From assembly GCA_029378245.1 (NCBI GenBank), contig JARKIF010000012.1, positions 1,054,001 to 1,118,000 of the forward strand: DNA of 64,000 nucleotides. The letters are read 5' to 3'. Shown here piece after piece: positions 21,420 to 32,069 of this stretch (the stretch's first letter is position 1; the number at the start of each line of letters is the position of its first letter). The notes beneath the pieces are model-generated. The model made no database searches and had not been told where the DNA came from. It saw nothing but the letters and a program-made list of their open reading frames with translations. The stretch is from Roridomyces roridus (Eukaryota; Basidiomycota; Agaricomycetes; Agaricales; Mycenaceae). A program made the translations under genes and the position numbers.

Positions 21420-22561
21420 AAGTCTGGCACTTACTACTTACAAGACATCTAGTCTGATCATGCTGGATGTTCCTGATCTTATCTGATCTTATCCTATATT
21501 CCCATTTACTTATCTTATCTTATTTACATCACCATTCCATATACGTTAGACATTGATTGTGACTGTTTACCTTACTGATAGATATCTTCTCTTCTTGGTC
21601 TTGACCACCATGTACTTCCATAGTGGCTCCTCTTGAATGACCACACTATTGTTCTGTCATTCTTGGGCTTCTCTTGGTTCTGTCTGGCCGACCCTCTAGT
21701 GTTGACTGCCTCCACAATACGGCAGCCTTCCAGTCATCCCCACGGCCAGCTTGAACCAGATCGAATCTTTTGTCGAATTCTCTGTGAAGTATCGAAATGC
21801 CTCCATCCACTCGAGGAGGAACAGTACACTGTTGACCCATGAGCCAATCATAACAGGTCTGCAAGATGATACTCAGCGGCACGTCGAAGGAATCGAGAGC
21901 AGGTTTTCTCACCCGATAGCCTTGTCTAGCAGAGCCATTGGAGGAAAGGTGGAAGATACCAATCGAGCGTGGTCGTGCAATATAAAACGAGGGTCCAGGG
22001 TGGATCATTTGCTCAGGATGTGGATCCGGAGAGGGGCCGCCTGTTGGCGTTTTTTCGATTGATCGGTTCGCTGCGAGGCAATTTGCATCTTCTGAGTCAG
22101 GGATTCCAAGCGAGCGAGCCATGTACAGTCCTCTGAAAACCACAAGTCAAGTTCTGGCTCCAGGATATCCCGAACGACCTGCTGCTAGAAAGATCTCTTT
22201 GGGATTCCGCCAGAAAGTGGTTTGAGCCGCAAGACCGATCGTTGCCGCCAAGGGAGCTGCTTCCAGCCTTCCCGCATCTAATGAAACTACACGATCCAAG
22301 GTGGGCGGAGCGCGTAATATCGGCGTCATGGTCGTAGGTACATATCGTCCACCCCCGGGGGAGAGATCTGAAGGCCACTCTTGGGCGAGGGTGAGTGTGG
22401 TCTTGGTGTGTGCTGACCTATGCAGCGCCGGTCAAGATCTCAAATTGCCATTCGTTCTACCTATTGCCGCCTTCCGACGTCCTCCCGCCCGTCGTAGCCT
22501 GTAGGCACATAGGCGGCCTGTCGGAGATTGCTCATCGGACCCCCCGATTATTCTGGCCCGA
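21420..22561. other. Intergenic with TCTTATC-rich tract
   Basis: 21470-21530 is rich in TGATCTTATC and TCTTATCTTAT words. A minus-strand open frame at 21646-22143 lacks any motif and is probably chance. Confidence 0.45.
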
Positions 22562-22948
22562 TAGGGTGTGGTTTTTAACTCTGGTTTATTAACCGGTTAA
22601 TTAACCGGCGTTTATAAACACGGTTTTTAAATGTTTGGGCAAAATTGTCAGTTTATAAATGCCATGACATAATCGCTGGCGGATCAAATGAGCTTTGATC
22701 CAGGCCTGATCACCGTCTGATGTGCCCTTTGTGAGCAACCATGGCCTCTTGGGGGCCAATGATGGGCTGTGGATGTGCACGGAGGACTACGGGAGGAGGT
22801 GGAGAAAAGCCCGAGCAAAAAAATCATCTGCAAAGCCATTTTGGGCTTTCTGGGGGCTGGTTTATAAACTGGTTTATAAACGGGCCAGTTTGCAAACCAG
22901 GTTTATAAACCGGTTTTTAATGGCTGGGGAATTAAAAACCACACCCTA
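22562..22948. mobile_element. hAT-type MITE 4 (387 bp)
   Basis: Perfect inverted ends TAGGGTGTGGTTTTTAA and the complement ending at 22948. The 8-bp flank TGGCCCGA is repeated at 22554-22561 and 22949-22956. The interior carries several GGTTTATAAAC and ACCGGTTAATTAACCGG type palindromes near both ends. No coding capacity. Confidence 0.88.
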
Positions 22949-23450
22949 TGGCCCGAATGCATCAAGATTCAAGAGCCCGTTCTTCAATGAGAACAATGCG
23001 TCTGGGACCCCGGGACCTCTCGTTGGCGGGCTATTCCCCATACTATACACCATCGGCAGCCTTGTGCGTGTACTGATTCATTTTGACCTCTGTTATAACG
23101 CTACTTTGAGAAATAGGCGGTCCCACTGCGCGCTGGAGCCGGCGTGCTCATGCCCATCGCCTTGAATTCTAATGCAGGCTCTGTGGTATTGTTCTTTTGG
23201 GCCCGCTGGAGGCTCCGGATCCTGCGCCTAGTTGGACCTTTGGATATATAAATCCACCTGCTTTTGTCTGCCTCAAATGGGAATCTCATGGCCCTCATCT
23301 GTATAATGGTCCAAGCACGCGCCTACTTAAACCTGCTCGACTTGAGGCCTTCCCATCCTCATCCTCTTTTCCTACCACGGCGCTTCCGCTCATAGTAAGT
23401 GGAAAACAACCCCCAGCCATCAGCAGACTCACCTCGACGAACACAGAATC

Positions 23451-24875
23451 ATGAAACCAGCTACCAGGCACAATCTTCGGATCCCCATCGCACGTCTCCC
23501 TACCGAGATCCTCGGCAAGGTATTCCAAAACTTGCTCACAGCGGTCGGACCACCCCGTACCATCTACACGCTTTTCTTGCTCGCGCAAGTGTGTTCCAAG
23601 TGGCGTGCCATCTGTATCAACACCCCGATACCGTGGACCCATCCATACTTCCACCGCTCGGACTCGGAATCCCCCCTGAGCCGCGAATTCACGTCGGTGG
23701 TTCTTGCTCGCTCTGGATTCCTCCCTGTGTCCGCGTCCTTTGACCTGATGCGTTCCCGCGAGCAATGGAAGCGCCCTTCCAAGGCCTTGTTCGAGTACCG
23801 GCCGTTGTTGCACGTACAAGTCGCAAATAGACTGCAGCATCTCTCCCTCACTCTCGAACCGGCGGACCTCAAGGAACGCCCTCCGTTCACGCCGTTCTTC
23901 CCCAACCTCGCGTCCATCAGTATCACGCTCTCAGAGTACAGCAAACCCGCATTAAAGACGCTGGAGCGTATCCTTCTCCGAGCTTGTCCCTCCGTCACCA
24001 CGTTCTTCCTCAAAGTCGTGGAGGAGGATGAGGACAATCAGCCCGATTACATCCCAACGCCCCCTATGTTGCAACAGCTAACCTCGTTGACGCTGTTGGT
24101 TCCTCTCTTGGAAGATGACAAGCTGTACGACATGTTGGCTCAGTGCGTGCGCCTCGATGAGTTGCAGATTGAGGACATCCTGGAAACGGGGCTCGGAGGC
24201 GGGCCGCGGATCCTCACTCTGCCTGCATTACGTTCGTTGACTTACAAGCCCTCCGACGGAGGTTACGGAGACATCTTGCGCCTCCTCAGGCTCCCGCGGC
24301 TCCAATCCCTGACACTTTCATCATACCCATCCCAGCGATGGCCCGCGCTCGCAATTGTCGTCGAGGACGTATACCAACACGTGCCGTTCGATCTCCGTCA
24401 CCTCAGCTTGAACGGCGTCGGTGGGAACACGGAGCAGTTGAGCGAAATGACGCAGGAATTGGTCAGACTCCTCCGAGTCACTGGGAATCTGCAGACCCTT
24501 GTGCTGGAGGATATACCGTGTATCGCTGACGTCTTCCCCCTCTTAACGGCTGGCTCGCAGCCGCAGGTGCGCGCGGGGTTGATGCTTCCGAGGCTCGGCA
24601 AGCTTTCTATACGCCATAATAGCGATGAGGTGGAGGGAGGTGCGGTTGTGCAGATGGTGTACACGCTCGGCCAACATTGCAGGAATCCCCGGGCTCCGTT
24701 TCCAGCTATTTGTCTCGTCCAGTTGGATCTGCACGGCGGAGTTTTCGATGCGGGGGTTGAGGACCGTTTGGCGCATATGGAGCGAGCCTCGCCGGGATTT
24801 TTCGAGAATTCGGGGATGAGGTATGAGAATGAAGACATGGACACGGATGAGGATGAGGATGAGATGGAAGAGTAG
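23451..24875 (+). CDS. F-box protein, 474 aa, single exon
   Basis: Probable substrate adaptor of an SCF E3 ligase; the target is unknown. The uninterrupted frame starts MKPATRHNLRIPIARLPTEI. An F-box follows at about residues 10-60 (LPTEILGKVFQNLL, LFLLAQVCSKWRAICINTP, IPWTHPYF). Irregular leucine-rich segments follow (LQHLSLTLEP, LTSLTLLVPLLEDDKL, LQSLTLSSYP, LRHLSLNGVG, LQTLVLEDIP). The C-terminus is acidic (ENEDMDTDEDEDEMEE). Basidiomycete genomes hold many such F-box genes, often without introns. It is unrelated in detail to the duplicated F-box relics at 2.3 and 36.8 kb. Confidence 0.88.
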   Translation: MKPATRHNLRIPIARLPTEILGKVFQNLLTAVGPPRTIYTLFLLAQVCSKWRAICINTPIPWTHPYFHRSDSESPLSREFTSVVLARSGFLPVSASFDLMRSREQWKRPSKALFEYRPLLHVQVANRLQHLSLTLEPADLKERPPFTPFFPNLASISITLSEYSKPALKTLERILLRACPSVTTFFLKVVEEDEDNQPDYIPTPPMLQQLTSLTLLVPLLEDDKLYDMLAQCVRLDELQIEDILETGLGGGPRILTLPALRSLTYKPSDGGYGDILRLLRLPRLQSLTLSSYPSQRWPALAIVVEDVYQHVPFDLRHLSLNGVGGNTEQLSEMTQELVRLLRVTGNLQTLVLEDIPCIADVFPLLTAGSQPQVRAGLMLPRLGKLSIRHNSDEVEGGAVVQMVYTLGQHCRNPRAPFPAICLVQLDLHGGVFDAGVEDRLAHMERASPGFFENSGMRYENEDMDTDEDEDEMEE

Positions 24876-27381
24876 GATGGCTGCGATGACACGACCTTTA
24901 TGACCTTGACGAAGTTCTCATATGTATCTATGCTATTATGATAAGCATGTTCCTTAATCTTGGTGACCCTTATGCATTTTGCCCTACCTGCCAGCAAAAG
25001 AACTTTCAATCTCGCCCCACGCTGTGTTCCCGAATCGAACGGAGCAGCCGCATGCAAACTCAACAGAGAGAACACTGCTCACCACGCCGAATAGGATTGT
25101 ACATCCACGGATTGGCCTGTACCCGTATTACCAGAAACGAAGAGGTGTCCTATGATTGCTATCGAGCAACGAACGCAAGCCCTTCATAAAACTCCAACTA
25201 TTGAGGTTGTCCTCCGTATTCCATTTAAAGCTTTGCTGAGCGCAACAAAAAGGGTGCCGCGTGACATGCATGGTGTCCCGAGACGAACGAAATCTATATA
25301 GGTCCAGGAAGTACAGACGGAGCTGGAGCTCGTGTGTGGGGTGATAACCATGGATAGCCACCCACCTGGGCGCGCGCGATATAAAGCTCCTCGGGACTGA
25401 GCATCGAGATGCATTCCAGAGTGCTAGACTGTATTATTGCCACGATGGACGGGTGAGATACTACCAGAGCCTGCTCGACCCCTTCAGAATCGGCAAAACC
25501 TTACCTTCGCAGAGTGCAAGAAACCAAGGAATCCATAGCATTCCAAAAAGAAACGAAGCGTGAATGGCCACGGATACGTTCCACCCCGAGTCGAACAGGC
25601 GTGCCTTCTGCAGTCAGTCATTGTACACTGCCGCACAGATTGAGACGGGGCCTTGTACTATACCCGTTCATTAGGATCGGAGATACTCACCTCTGAGGCG
25701 AGACGAGGCTCATGGCGAGTCAAAGCGCAGCGTTAGATGAAAAGCAAAACCGGTCAACAAAGGGAAAAAAATTGCATGTCCTTACATTGCCACCAATGGA
25801 CGTGCCGTGGCCACGCTTGAATAGCACCTAGTCGTCAGGATGTTATTCGATCTGAAGGCGAAGACCGAAAAGAATATACACTGAGAAGATACGAACCGCC
25901 GAGGTGGCTGTAAAACGGTGAACAAGTCAACCACCGGAGGAGAGAGGGAAAAAGAAACCACCTGCCAATAAGGCACGGTCTATCCCGAATCGAACGAGAT
26001 CCCAAGAGTGTATTATTGTTACCAGTGACAAACGGGTGGATAAAGGCATATCATGGCCAATCGCTTGCTTTGCTTGATGCACGACAGGCTGCGCGAGTTA
26101 GTGAGTCGTCAAGTGAGGATAGAGAACGTACCCAGATAAATCTGTTTTCAGAACACAAATGCCCGAATACATATACATATCACTCATCCGACGCGTTTAT
26201 GCATCCCGAGAAGAGACCGCCGCCGGGTGAGAAAAGCATTTCGGTCCTGAGGTCCTCGGCCAACAAGCAAAGCAAGTTCGCCGATGCATAGGTATACCGG
26301 AGAACCCTCGTGAGGTGTATCCAGATAGACTGCCCGTATAATGTCTACGGACACGCTCAACGCCGTCCTCCCGGGATGCCTATGCGAAGCTTGGAGCTTT
26401 AACCTTGAGCTTGAACGCAGAGGCCGAGATCGATGAGAAACCATTGGGCTTGAGGGCAGCTTCGCCTTCGACTTCGACTTTGGCGCACGTTTGCGAGTAT
26501 ATGTAGGTTTCGTCCTTCCCTTGTTCACAGAAGTGGTGGGTGCATCCGCAAGACTCCGCGCAAATGGGGTCTTGAGACAAAAATGGCAAAAGATGCATAT
26601 GGCCCTCCCGCGTTCGGGCGGGGCTGGGGAATTATAGCCAGATGATCGATGACAGACAGACCGGCACCGGGGAATAGGATATCCGAGTCAAAGATGCCTC
26701 AAGCTTTAGCGGCGGTTGGGTATGGATTTATTTGAGCAACGTGGCCGCGCGATCCGAGTCAGCAAGTAGGTCTGTGGGTAGATATGTTGGGGTGCGGCGG
26801 AAACACGGAGGAGGAGCGTGTGTGATGTCTCGTGCGTCGGCGGGGATTGGGAGTCAGTCACACAGAAAAAGGGCTTGACATGAGATTGCGAGAATAAGTC
26901 GGGAAAAGGCGTATTCAGTTTTGGTGGTCGATTTATATCCCTCCACAGCAAGGCTTGGAAAAGGCTAGAGAGGACGGGTGGCGAATGATTGCCGCGGCAA
27001 GTGCGTGCAAATACAAGTGTGAAACCTCTCAAGCAAGATCCGGCACCATGTGGTCGTTGTCCCTAGCCATAGGAGGTGAAATGCAAAACGAGTCGTCCGA
27101 GGGCGCTTGTCGACGGATGGCGAAGAGCCAGAGGTGGTGGAGCAAGCGACCGACCGCACTCAGCTGAGATGAAAGGCGAGTTCAGCAGTTTTCTCGCTAA
27201 ATGTCAGGGACACGCGTCCGATGACCAGTCGAAGCCACAAGGGACCCTGTAATGTGACAATGGCGTGCGATGGGCCAAACATTGAAACAACAAACGCCAT
27301 GGCGGCGGCAAAAGCAGGCCTCGTCTTGCCACATCCACATCCAGCGTCACCCTCTCCCTCGCACAGAACCGGACCCAGACG
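24876..27381. other. 2.5-kb stretch with T-arm-like motif copies, no confident gene
   Basis: CCCGAATCGAACGG at 25029-25042, CCCCGAGTCGAACAGGC at 25584-25600 and TCCCGAATCGAACGAGATCC near 25983-26002 are further copies of the dispersed motif, here read on the minus strand. A phrase like GTGTATTATTG followed by a GACGGGTG-like word recurs near 25430 and 26008. Open frames near 26184-26598 have no family signal. Confidence 0.5.
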
Positions 27382-28271
27382 ATGGCCAACCAGCAGCAGA
27401 ACAGCAACAACGAGCGCAGCACCCATTCCCAGTCCGTGCCGCCACGTCGCAGCTTTACCGAGCGTATTTCCGCAGTAGGCGCCAAGATCAATAGGGCTCT
27501 GAGCAACGACGGGCGGGCAGACTACGACGCAGAGTCGATGACGAGCACAGTAGTGGATGTCGGGGCCGGTGAGTACGTTTTCCTAGTCGTGGTGGTGGTT
27601 TGAAGGAAGGAGAGAGATAAGAGATAAGGGCCGGCATGCTCCCTTCTTCTCCTTTGTTTTGCTTACGGAGACGTCCATTCTGACTTTTTGCCTTCACGTA
27701 GGCCGGTCCCGGTCGAACGATTCGGGTTATGTGTGTACCCCCTCTTTTTGCTTTCCCCCGCCTCATCGCCCCCCATGCAGCACTCCTCCGGCCGTGGAGG
27801 CGCAGGCAACTTTTACGCCAACGGCAACCCAGGCGCGACCAACCTAGAGACGCAAGAATTCCCTTGGCCCCGTGGGCGAGAGCGCCTGCCCGTCTCGCGT
27901 TCTGACAACCCCACCACACTTGCTGCTCCTGCTGTAACCGCCCCAGCACGCTCCACTGGACGCGGGGGCTCAGGCAACTTTAGCGCCAACCCGCCTGCTG
28001 GAGACCCATCCTACACCCTCCGTGACCGCGAGATCCTCCGGGCGCATGCAGAGGCTGAGAAGACTCATGTCGTGCGTCAGCCCTGCTACCTCTCTTTCGA
28101 TTTACTGAATCTCAACCCTAGAGATCCTCTGGCCGTGGCGGTATGGGCAATATCGTCCACCCCGACGCTGCCACCAGCAACTCCCGCTCGCGTTCTCGTT
28201 CCGTCGACCCTGCGGCCGCACCGACGTCGTACCAACGCTCGAGCGTCTCACGCGACCGCACCAGGGGATGA
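27382..28271 (+). CDS. DUF3602 (GRGGAGN-repeat) protein, 217 aa
   Basis: Fungal family of unknown function defined by repeated SSGRGGAGN motifs. Exons: 27382-27568, 27702-27730, 27781-28068, 28122-28271, with good GTGAGT, GTGTGT and GTCGTG donors. The three signature motifs are at the start of exon 3 (HSSGRGGAGNFYANG), mid exon 3 (STGRGGSGNFSANP) and the start of exon 4 (RSSGRGGMGNI). They are linked by Pro/Ala/Ser-rich, probably disordered sequence, with a basic Ser/Arg end (NSRSRSRSVDPAAAP). The N-terminus is Gln/Asn rich (MANQQQNSNNERSTHSQ). No membrane segment. A role in chromatin or stress is only guesswork and is not claimed. Confidence 0.85.
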
Positions 28272-28417
28272 ATTCAACGAAGTGCTCCTCGGTCCCAGAC
28301 GTTTCTTGTGTGTACATTATTCTGTGGATTTCCTTTTCTCTTTCTTGTACATCTTGTGGTTCAATGCTATCGAGCTTCCTAAACTTGAGCAGGATGCTTC
28401 CTCGTCGATTTGCCTGG

Positions 28418-29522
28418 CACCCGTTCGATTCGGGAAGGAACACTAATCATGGGTAGTCGATTTCTTTTTGGATCTTTTGAGTTGAGAGGGTGCATTCTGC
28501 AGTTGACTTGAATGTGTTCGATTCGACCACATTGGAGTCCGCTCCCCGTTCGATTCGGGGAGGATCCCTGTGGCATCAGGTCGATCGGGAAAGTTTTGCA
28601 TGACCAATAGATGACCTCAGACAGAGGCACCCAGCGGGTCTGGAATTCCTTTCTATTTTGTCCAATCCATCGCCAGCCTCGTATATTTGTGGATGATCGA
28701 AGCACATATACATACCAATATCCACCTGCAACCTCCTGACACTCTGCATTCCCGTTCGACTCTGGATTGCGGCGTAGACCGGACCAAGTGACGTTTTTAT
28801 TATGTATCAGACGTCGACGTGCGTGGCAATTCTAGACTGGCCTGGCCGTGTTCAGAACTTTGCGTCGACACGCATCCAAGCTGAAGCGCTGAAGATTCAA
28901 GGGGTATCTGTAACGTCAACGCGTCGTATGGACGCGAAGTGGGAAGTACAATTGGTCCGTGCACATCGTCCAAACAACTGGTCAAAACTCGAGTCCCGTT
29001 CGATTCGGGGCGGATCCATGTTGAAGTTGCTTGTTGAAAAGCCTCCTTTTTTCAGTACATTTGGATACTTGCACTCTTAGGCTGGCCGTGTTCATGACTT
29101 CACGCAGTCAAGCTCAAGACGTCTAAGTACAACCCTCTGCGTGCCCATTCCCTCAATATGCATCATTGAGCCGCAAAGGCATGTATATACGTACAGCGGT
29201 CTGTACATTTGGGTCTGCAGCTTGCAACTTCCATGGTAACTCGGCTGACCCGTTCAATTCGGGGAAGATCCCTTGAATGATGTTGACCACGAATGTTTTT
29301 ATTTCACCCCCAACAGGCCATCGGGGAGAGAAAGCATGTCCTTGGACTAGTTAACGTAAGTGAAGGGAACGGGAATCAATGTGAATGCATTGAAAGAATG
29401 TAGCACAGAGCTTCACCATCACACAAATCGCTCAATTCATGCGAGACTTAACCTGAGGCCTGAGCATCCTCTGTCAGACGCGTTGCGGTAATGAGCAACA
29501 TGAACGCCTGTTCGATTCGGGA
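28418..29522 (+). repeat. Cluster of six T-arm-like motif copies
   Basis: Copies: about 28420-28436 (CCCGTTCGATTCGGG), 28544-28567 (CCCCGTTCGATTCGGGG then AGGATCC), 28751-28765 (CCCGTTCGACTCTGG), 28994-29017 (CCCGTTCGATTCGGGG then CGGATCC), 29249-29272 (CCCGTTCAATTCGGGG then AAGATCC) and 29507-29522 (CCTGTTCGATTCGGGA). The best copies form a 5-bp stem around the 7-nt loop TTCGATT, exactly the tRNA T-arm, and contain a pol III B box. No protein gene is present from 28272 to 29735. Confidence 0.7.
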
Positions 29523-29772
29523 CTGACATGTACTGACAGACTGCGTTGGTCCGAGCAATTTTTTTGTGGCCTCAATGTGCAACATCCCAGATCATGGCCG
29601 CAGGCAAGCTGTGCGGTGAAGGAACACATCATCGAAGCTGGGGTGAGTAAGAAACCACTACAATTGCATTCAAACACCTCAAGCCTACAAAGAACACCTG
29701 CAGACGACCTGGTATACATTATTTTGTGGGTTTTCTGTTGAAGGTCCTTCTGGGAGTTCCCTTCACACTATC

Positions 29773-29848
29773 GGCAGAATAGCTCAGTTGGTTAAAGAGC
29801 ATCTCGAATATACTGAGAAGGTCGCAGGTTCGAATCCTGCTTCAGCCA
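29773..29848 (+). tRNA. tRNA-like sequence, nominal anticodon TAT, atypical anticodon loop
   Basis: The 76-nt body folds as a tRNA: acceptor GGCAGAA with TTCAGCC (one A-A mismatch), D stem GCTC/GAGC with loop AGTTGGTTAAA, anticodon stem TCTCG/TGAGA, and a perfect T-arm GCAGG-TTCGAAT-CCTGC. CCA follows in the genome. The anticodon loop is AATATAC, giving TAT (29809-29811) and A instead of the near-universal U33. The body lies in a local duplication. It may be a tRNA pseudogene or the head of a SINE rather than a working tRNA. Confidence 0.6.
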
Positions 29849-30015
29849 TTTTCCAACATGGTAGCAGCAACTACCGGATGTAAGACGAGTAACGACCGCA
29901 TTCTGGCCAGTGCCTAGGAAAAATGGTGCCCCCTTTGTGAGATCCCAAAGGGCCAATAGTGTTCGGGTTCCGGAGGAGTGTTGAAGGTCCTTCTGGGAGT
30001 TCCCTTCACACTATT

Positions 30016-30083
30016 GGCAGAATAGCTCAGTTGGTTAAAGAGCATCTTGAATATACTGAGAAGGTCGCAGGTTCGAATCCTGC
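30016..30083 (+). pseudogene. Second tRNA-like copy, truncated acceptor
   Basis: Matches the copy at 29773 through the T-arm, with C-to-T differences in the first base context and anticodon stem. The 3' acceptor strand is replaced by ACAAAATTC, so it cannot form the acceptor stem. Confidence 0.7.
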
Positions 30084-31084
30084 ACAAAATTCGGGAGTTG
30101 GAACAACCGTAACACCGACGATTTGATGGCTGTGCTGCGGTGATGTGCCGCTGCGGCTGCCATCACGGCCAACAACAATCCATGATGCATCCCCCCTCAT
30201 CGGACGGTCGCCTCTCTCACTCTCTCCATTGGTTAATGCATGCTCAGTACAAGCTCAATACCATGTAATATTCATTCATAATGATTACTTATATTTAAGT
30301 ATGTCCGATTCGTTTCTACTGCCAGTAAGCAGGCGAACGGCGGGAGGGCAGGGTCGGGCAAGGGTCGGGTCGGCCGGCTGGACATCATGGTGACAACGGG
30401 CGTGGAGGTGCGCGCAAGGCGAACAGATAGGGCGGAACTTCATGGGGAGGGCACTGTACTTGAAGAGCGCGCGACGCGACGGCAGGGCCAGGAGCATGTC
30501 AGTCACAGTAGTGAAGGAGGTCTGGTGGGGCTTGAAGGGGTGGGAGACGCTGACGCTGCGCGAAAGGACCTGGAGGCGCACTCGGCGAGAAGGATAGTGT
30601 GTATGCTTGGGCAAAGAATAGCGACTCACGAGTGCGGGTGAGCCTCGCCATGGCCCACGATTGTTTCTCTTCTCCCTTGCTCTTCCCTCAACCTTGCAAT
30701 GGTCCCACCGTTCTTCCAATAAGTTGAATGGCTGTTGTGGGCCTGCGGCAACGTGTGGGTCTTGAAATATTGCCCGTTGATGCAACGATGTACGACCGTC
30801 GTCGCGGTGCGGCGGTAGCACGTCACGTGTGCCTCGCAGGCGACAGACGTCGGAACGGAGTCGGGTGGCTAGGTGCGGGGCAGGCGTAGACAACGGGCGG
30901 GGTATTGTCGAGTGATCATGAGTCAGGAGTAGTGGTCTGATCAATGATCTACTTGTTTGTGCCGAACGGCAAAACACCGCCATCAGCAAAATCCCGGTTT
31001 TTCGGTTTTTCGGTTTTTCGGTTCTCCGGTTGTCCCAACTCCCGGATGCACTCGAATCCTGCTTCAGCCATTTTCCAACATTTT
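30084..31084. other. Intergenic with CGGTTTTT repeat and tRNA-repeat fragment
   Basis: 30995-31029 holds three perfect CGGTTTTT units and decayed ones. 31052-31081 repeats 30 nt of the 29830-29859 sequence (T-arm 3' half, acceptor and 12 nt of flank). A 401-codon minus-strand frame spans 30285-31490 but is not conserved in the duplicate. Confidence 0.6.
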
Positions 31085-32061
31085 CTACAGCCTCTCGTTG
31101 TCCGCACTCCTTCGCGCCTGTTTTGTCGCTTTTATCATGTTGATGAAGTTGAATGCAATAAGTAGAGAGAAGTCGAAGGCGGGAAAGTCGAAATGAACTG
31201 GAATGGATGGAGAAGGGAAGATAATTAGCCCCCGCGACCGACGACGACCAATGGATATTTTCTGTTGGGTTTTCTTGGTTGCATGCAGCTGTCGTCGTCG
31301 TTCGCGCTCCAATTACACGCCTGTTTTTGAGGATTGAGTGTACGGTTATCTTGTTTTTTGGAGGCGCCGGAGGTACAGCGGGATTTTGTGGGTTTTTCGA
31401 GGAAGCGAGACGAGAAAGTGAACCATAACGAGTAACCGATCGAGCCGGAGTTGAATTGACCGTGAGACGAGGACGAATCGTATCGCCCAATGCCTAGCCG
31501 ATACGGTGGCCTTTGATGACGTCGTTGCGGGTAGCGTAGGCCGACGGATAGTGAGGGCCTTGGTCAGAGAGCGCCCTCTGGGGAATGGTGATAAAAGGCC
31601 GCTCCAACGTCGCAGCCGTGAGCATCTAACGACTCATCAGCATCCAAGGACATTAAGAGCTCGAAAGAAAGCACCTCGGGATCCGTAGGACGCTTTCTCT
31701 CATAGACGGCGTTCAAAATACTCTAACAGCCACCACACGAGTCCGATCCCCAGCGCGAGCCCGCCGAAGATTAGGAAGACCGAGAGCAGCTGATGGAACG
31801 TCAACCAGTCGGGGTGAGAGGGTCCGTTGTGAGGCACGGTCTCGAGCGGCCCTTGAACGAATTGGACTAGGGGTGCTGTGGGCTCAGGGGTGTCGGAGCC
31901 TGCCCACTCGACGGTAGCGGCGATGACGTCGCCGGCGGTGCTGCTGATGGCTTTGGAGGGGACGTATGCGAGGGCGGGCATTGTTGTTTGTGGTGAGGTA
32001 AGGCGAGCGACGGTGTAGAGAACGATGTGGTGTGATAGATGGAAGCGGGAAGCAAGGACTC
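31085..32061. repeat. Segmental duplication, copy 2, part a
   Basis: Inverted homolog of 3594-4560. The second part of the same copy lies at 36509-37856, beyond the 4.43-kb insertion. Confidence 0.8.
31494..31981 (-). pseudogene. Second copy of the small membrane-protein gene, 2-nt deletion
   Basis: Exon 1 from 31981 reads MPALAYVPSKAISSTAGDVI and keeps the membrane span (LLSVFLIFGGLALGIGLVWW). Copy 1 has CGCCGGAACGATGAG where this copy has CGCCGTCTATGAG. The 2-nt loss gives Leu-stop after FERR at 31700, before the intron. The intron and exon 2 (31625-31494, 44 codons including stop) are still open and conserved, so the break looks recent. A 93-aa truncated membrane protein could still be made. 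Confidence 0.8.
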
Positions 32062-32069
32062 GCAGTGAG
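32062..32069. repeat. Target-site duplication GCAGTGAG, left
   Basis: Matches 36501-36508 exactly. The undisrupted paralog has the same octamer once (as CTCACTGC, 3586-3593). Confidence 0.85.

Larger units (their letters stand above)
29736..30083 (+). repeat. Direct repeat pair (105 bp, 243-bp period) carrying tRNA-like sequence
   Basis: 29736-29840 and 29979-30083 are nearly identical, including about 37 bp upstream of the tRNA-like body (TTGAAGGTCCTTCTGGGAGT). Confidence 0.85.

Noticed and set aside
21646..22143. 165-codon minus-strand open frame
   Set aside because: No family signal; overlaps simple TCTTATC-rich flank and other equally open frames.
30285..31490. 401-codon minus-strand open frame
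   Set aside because: Its 5' third overlaps duplicated noncoding flank that is not open in copy 1, it spans a simple repeat, and it shows no domain or splice logic.
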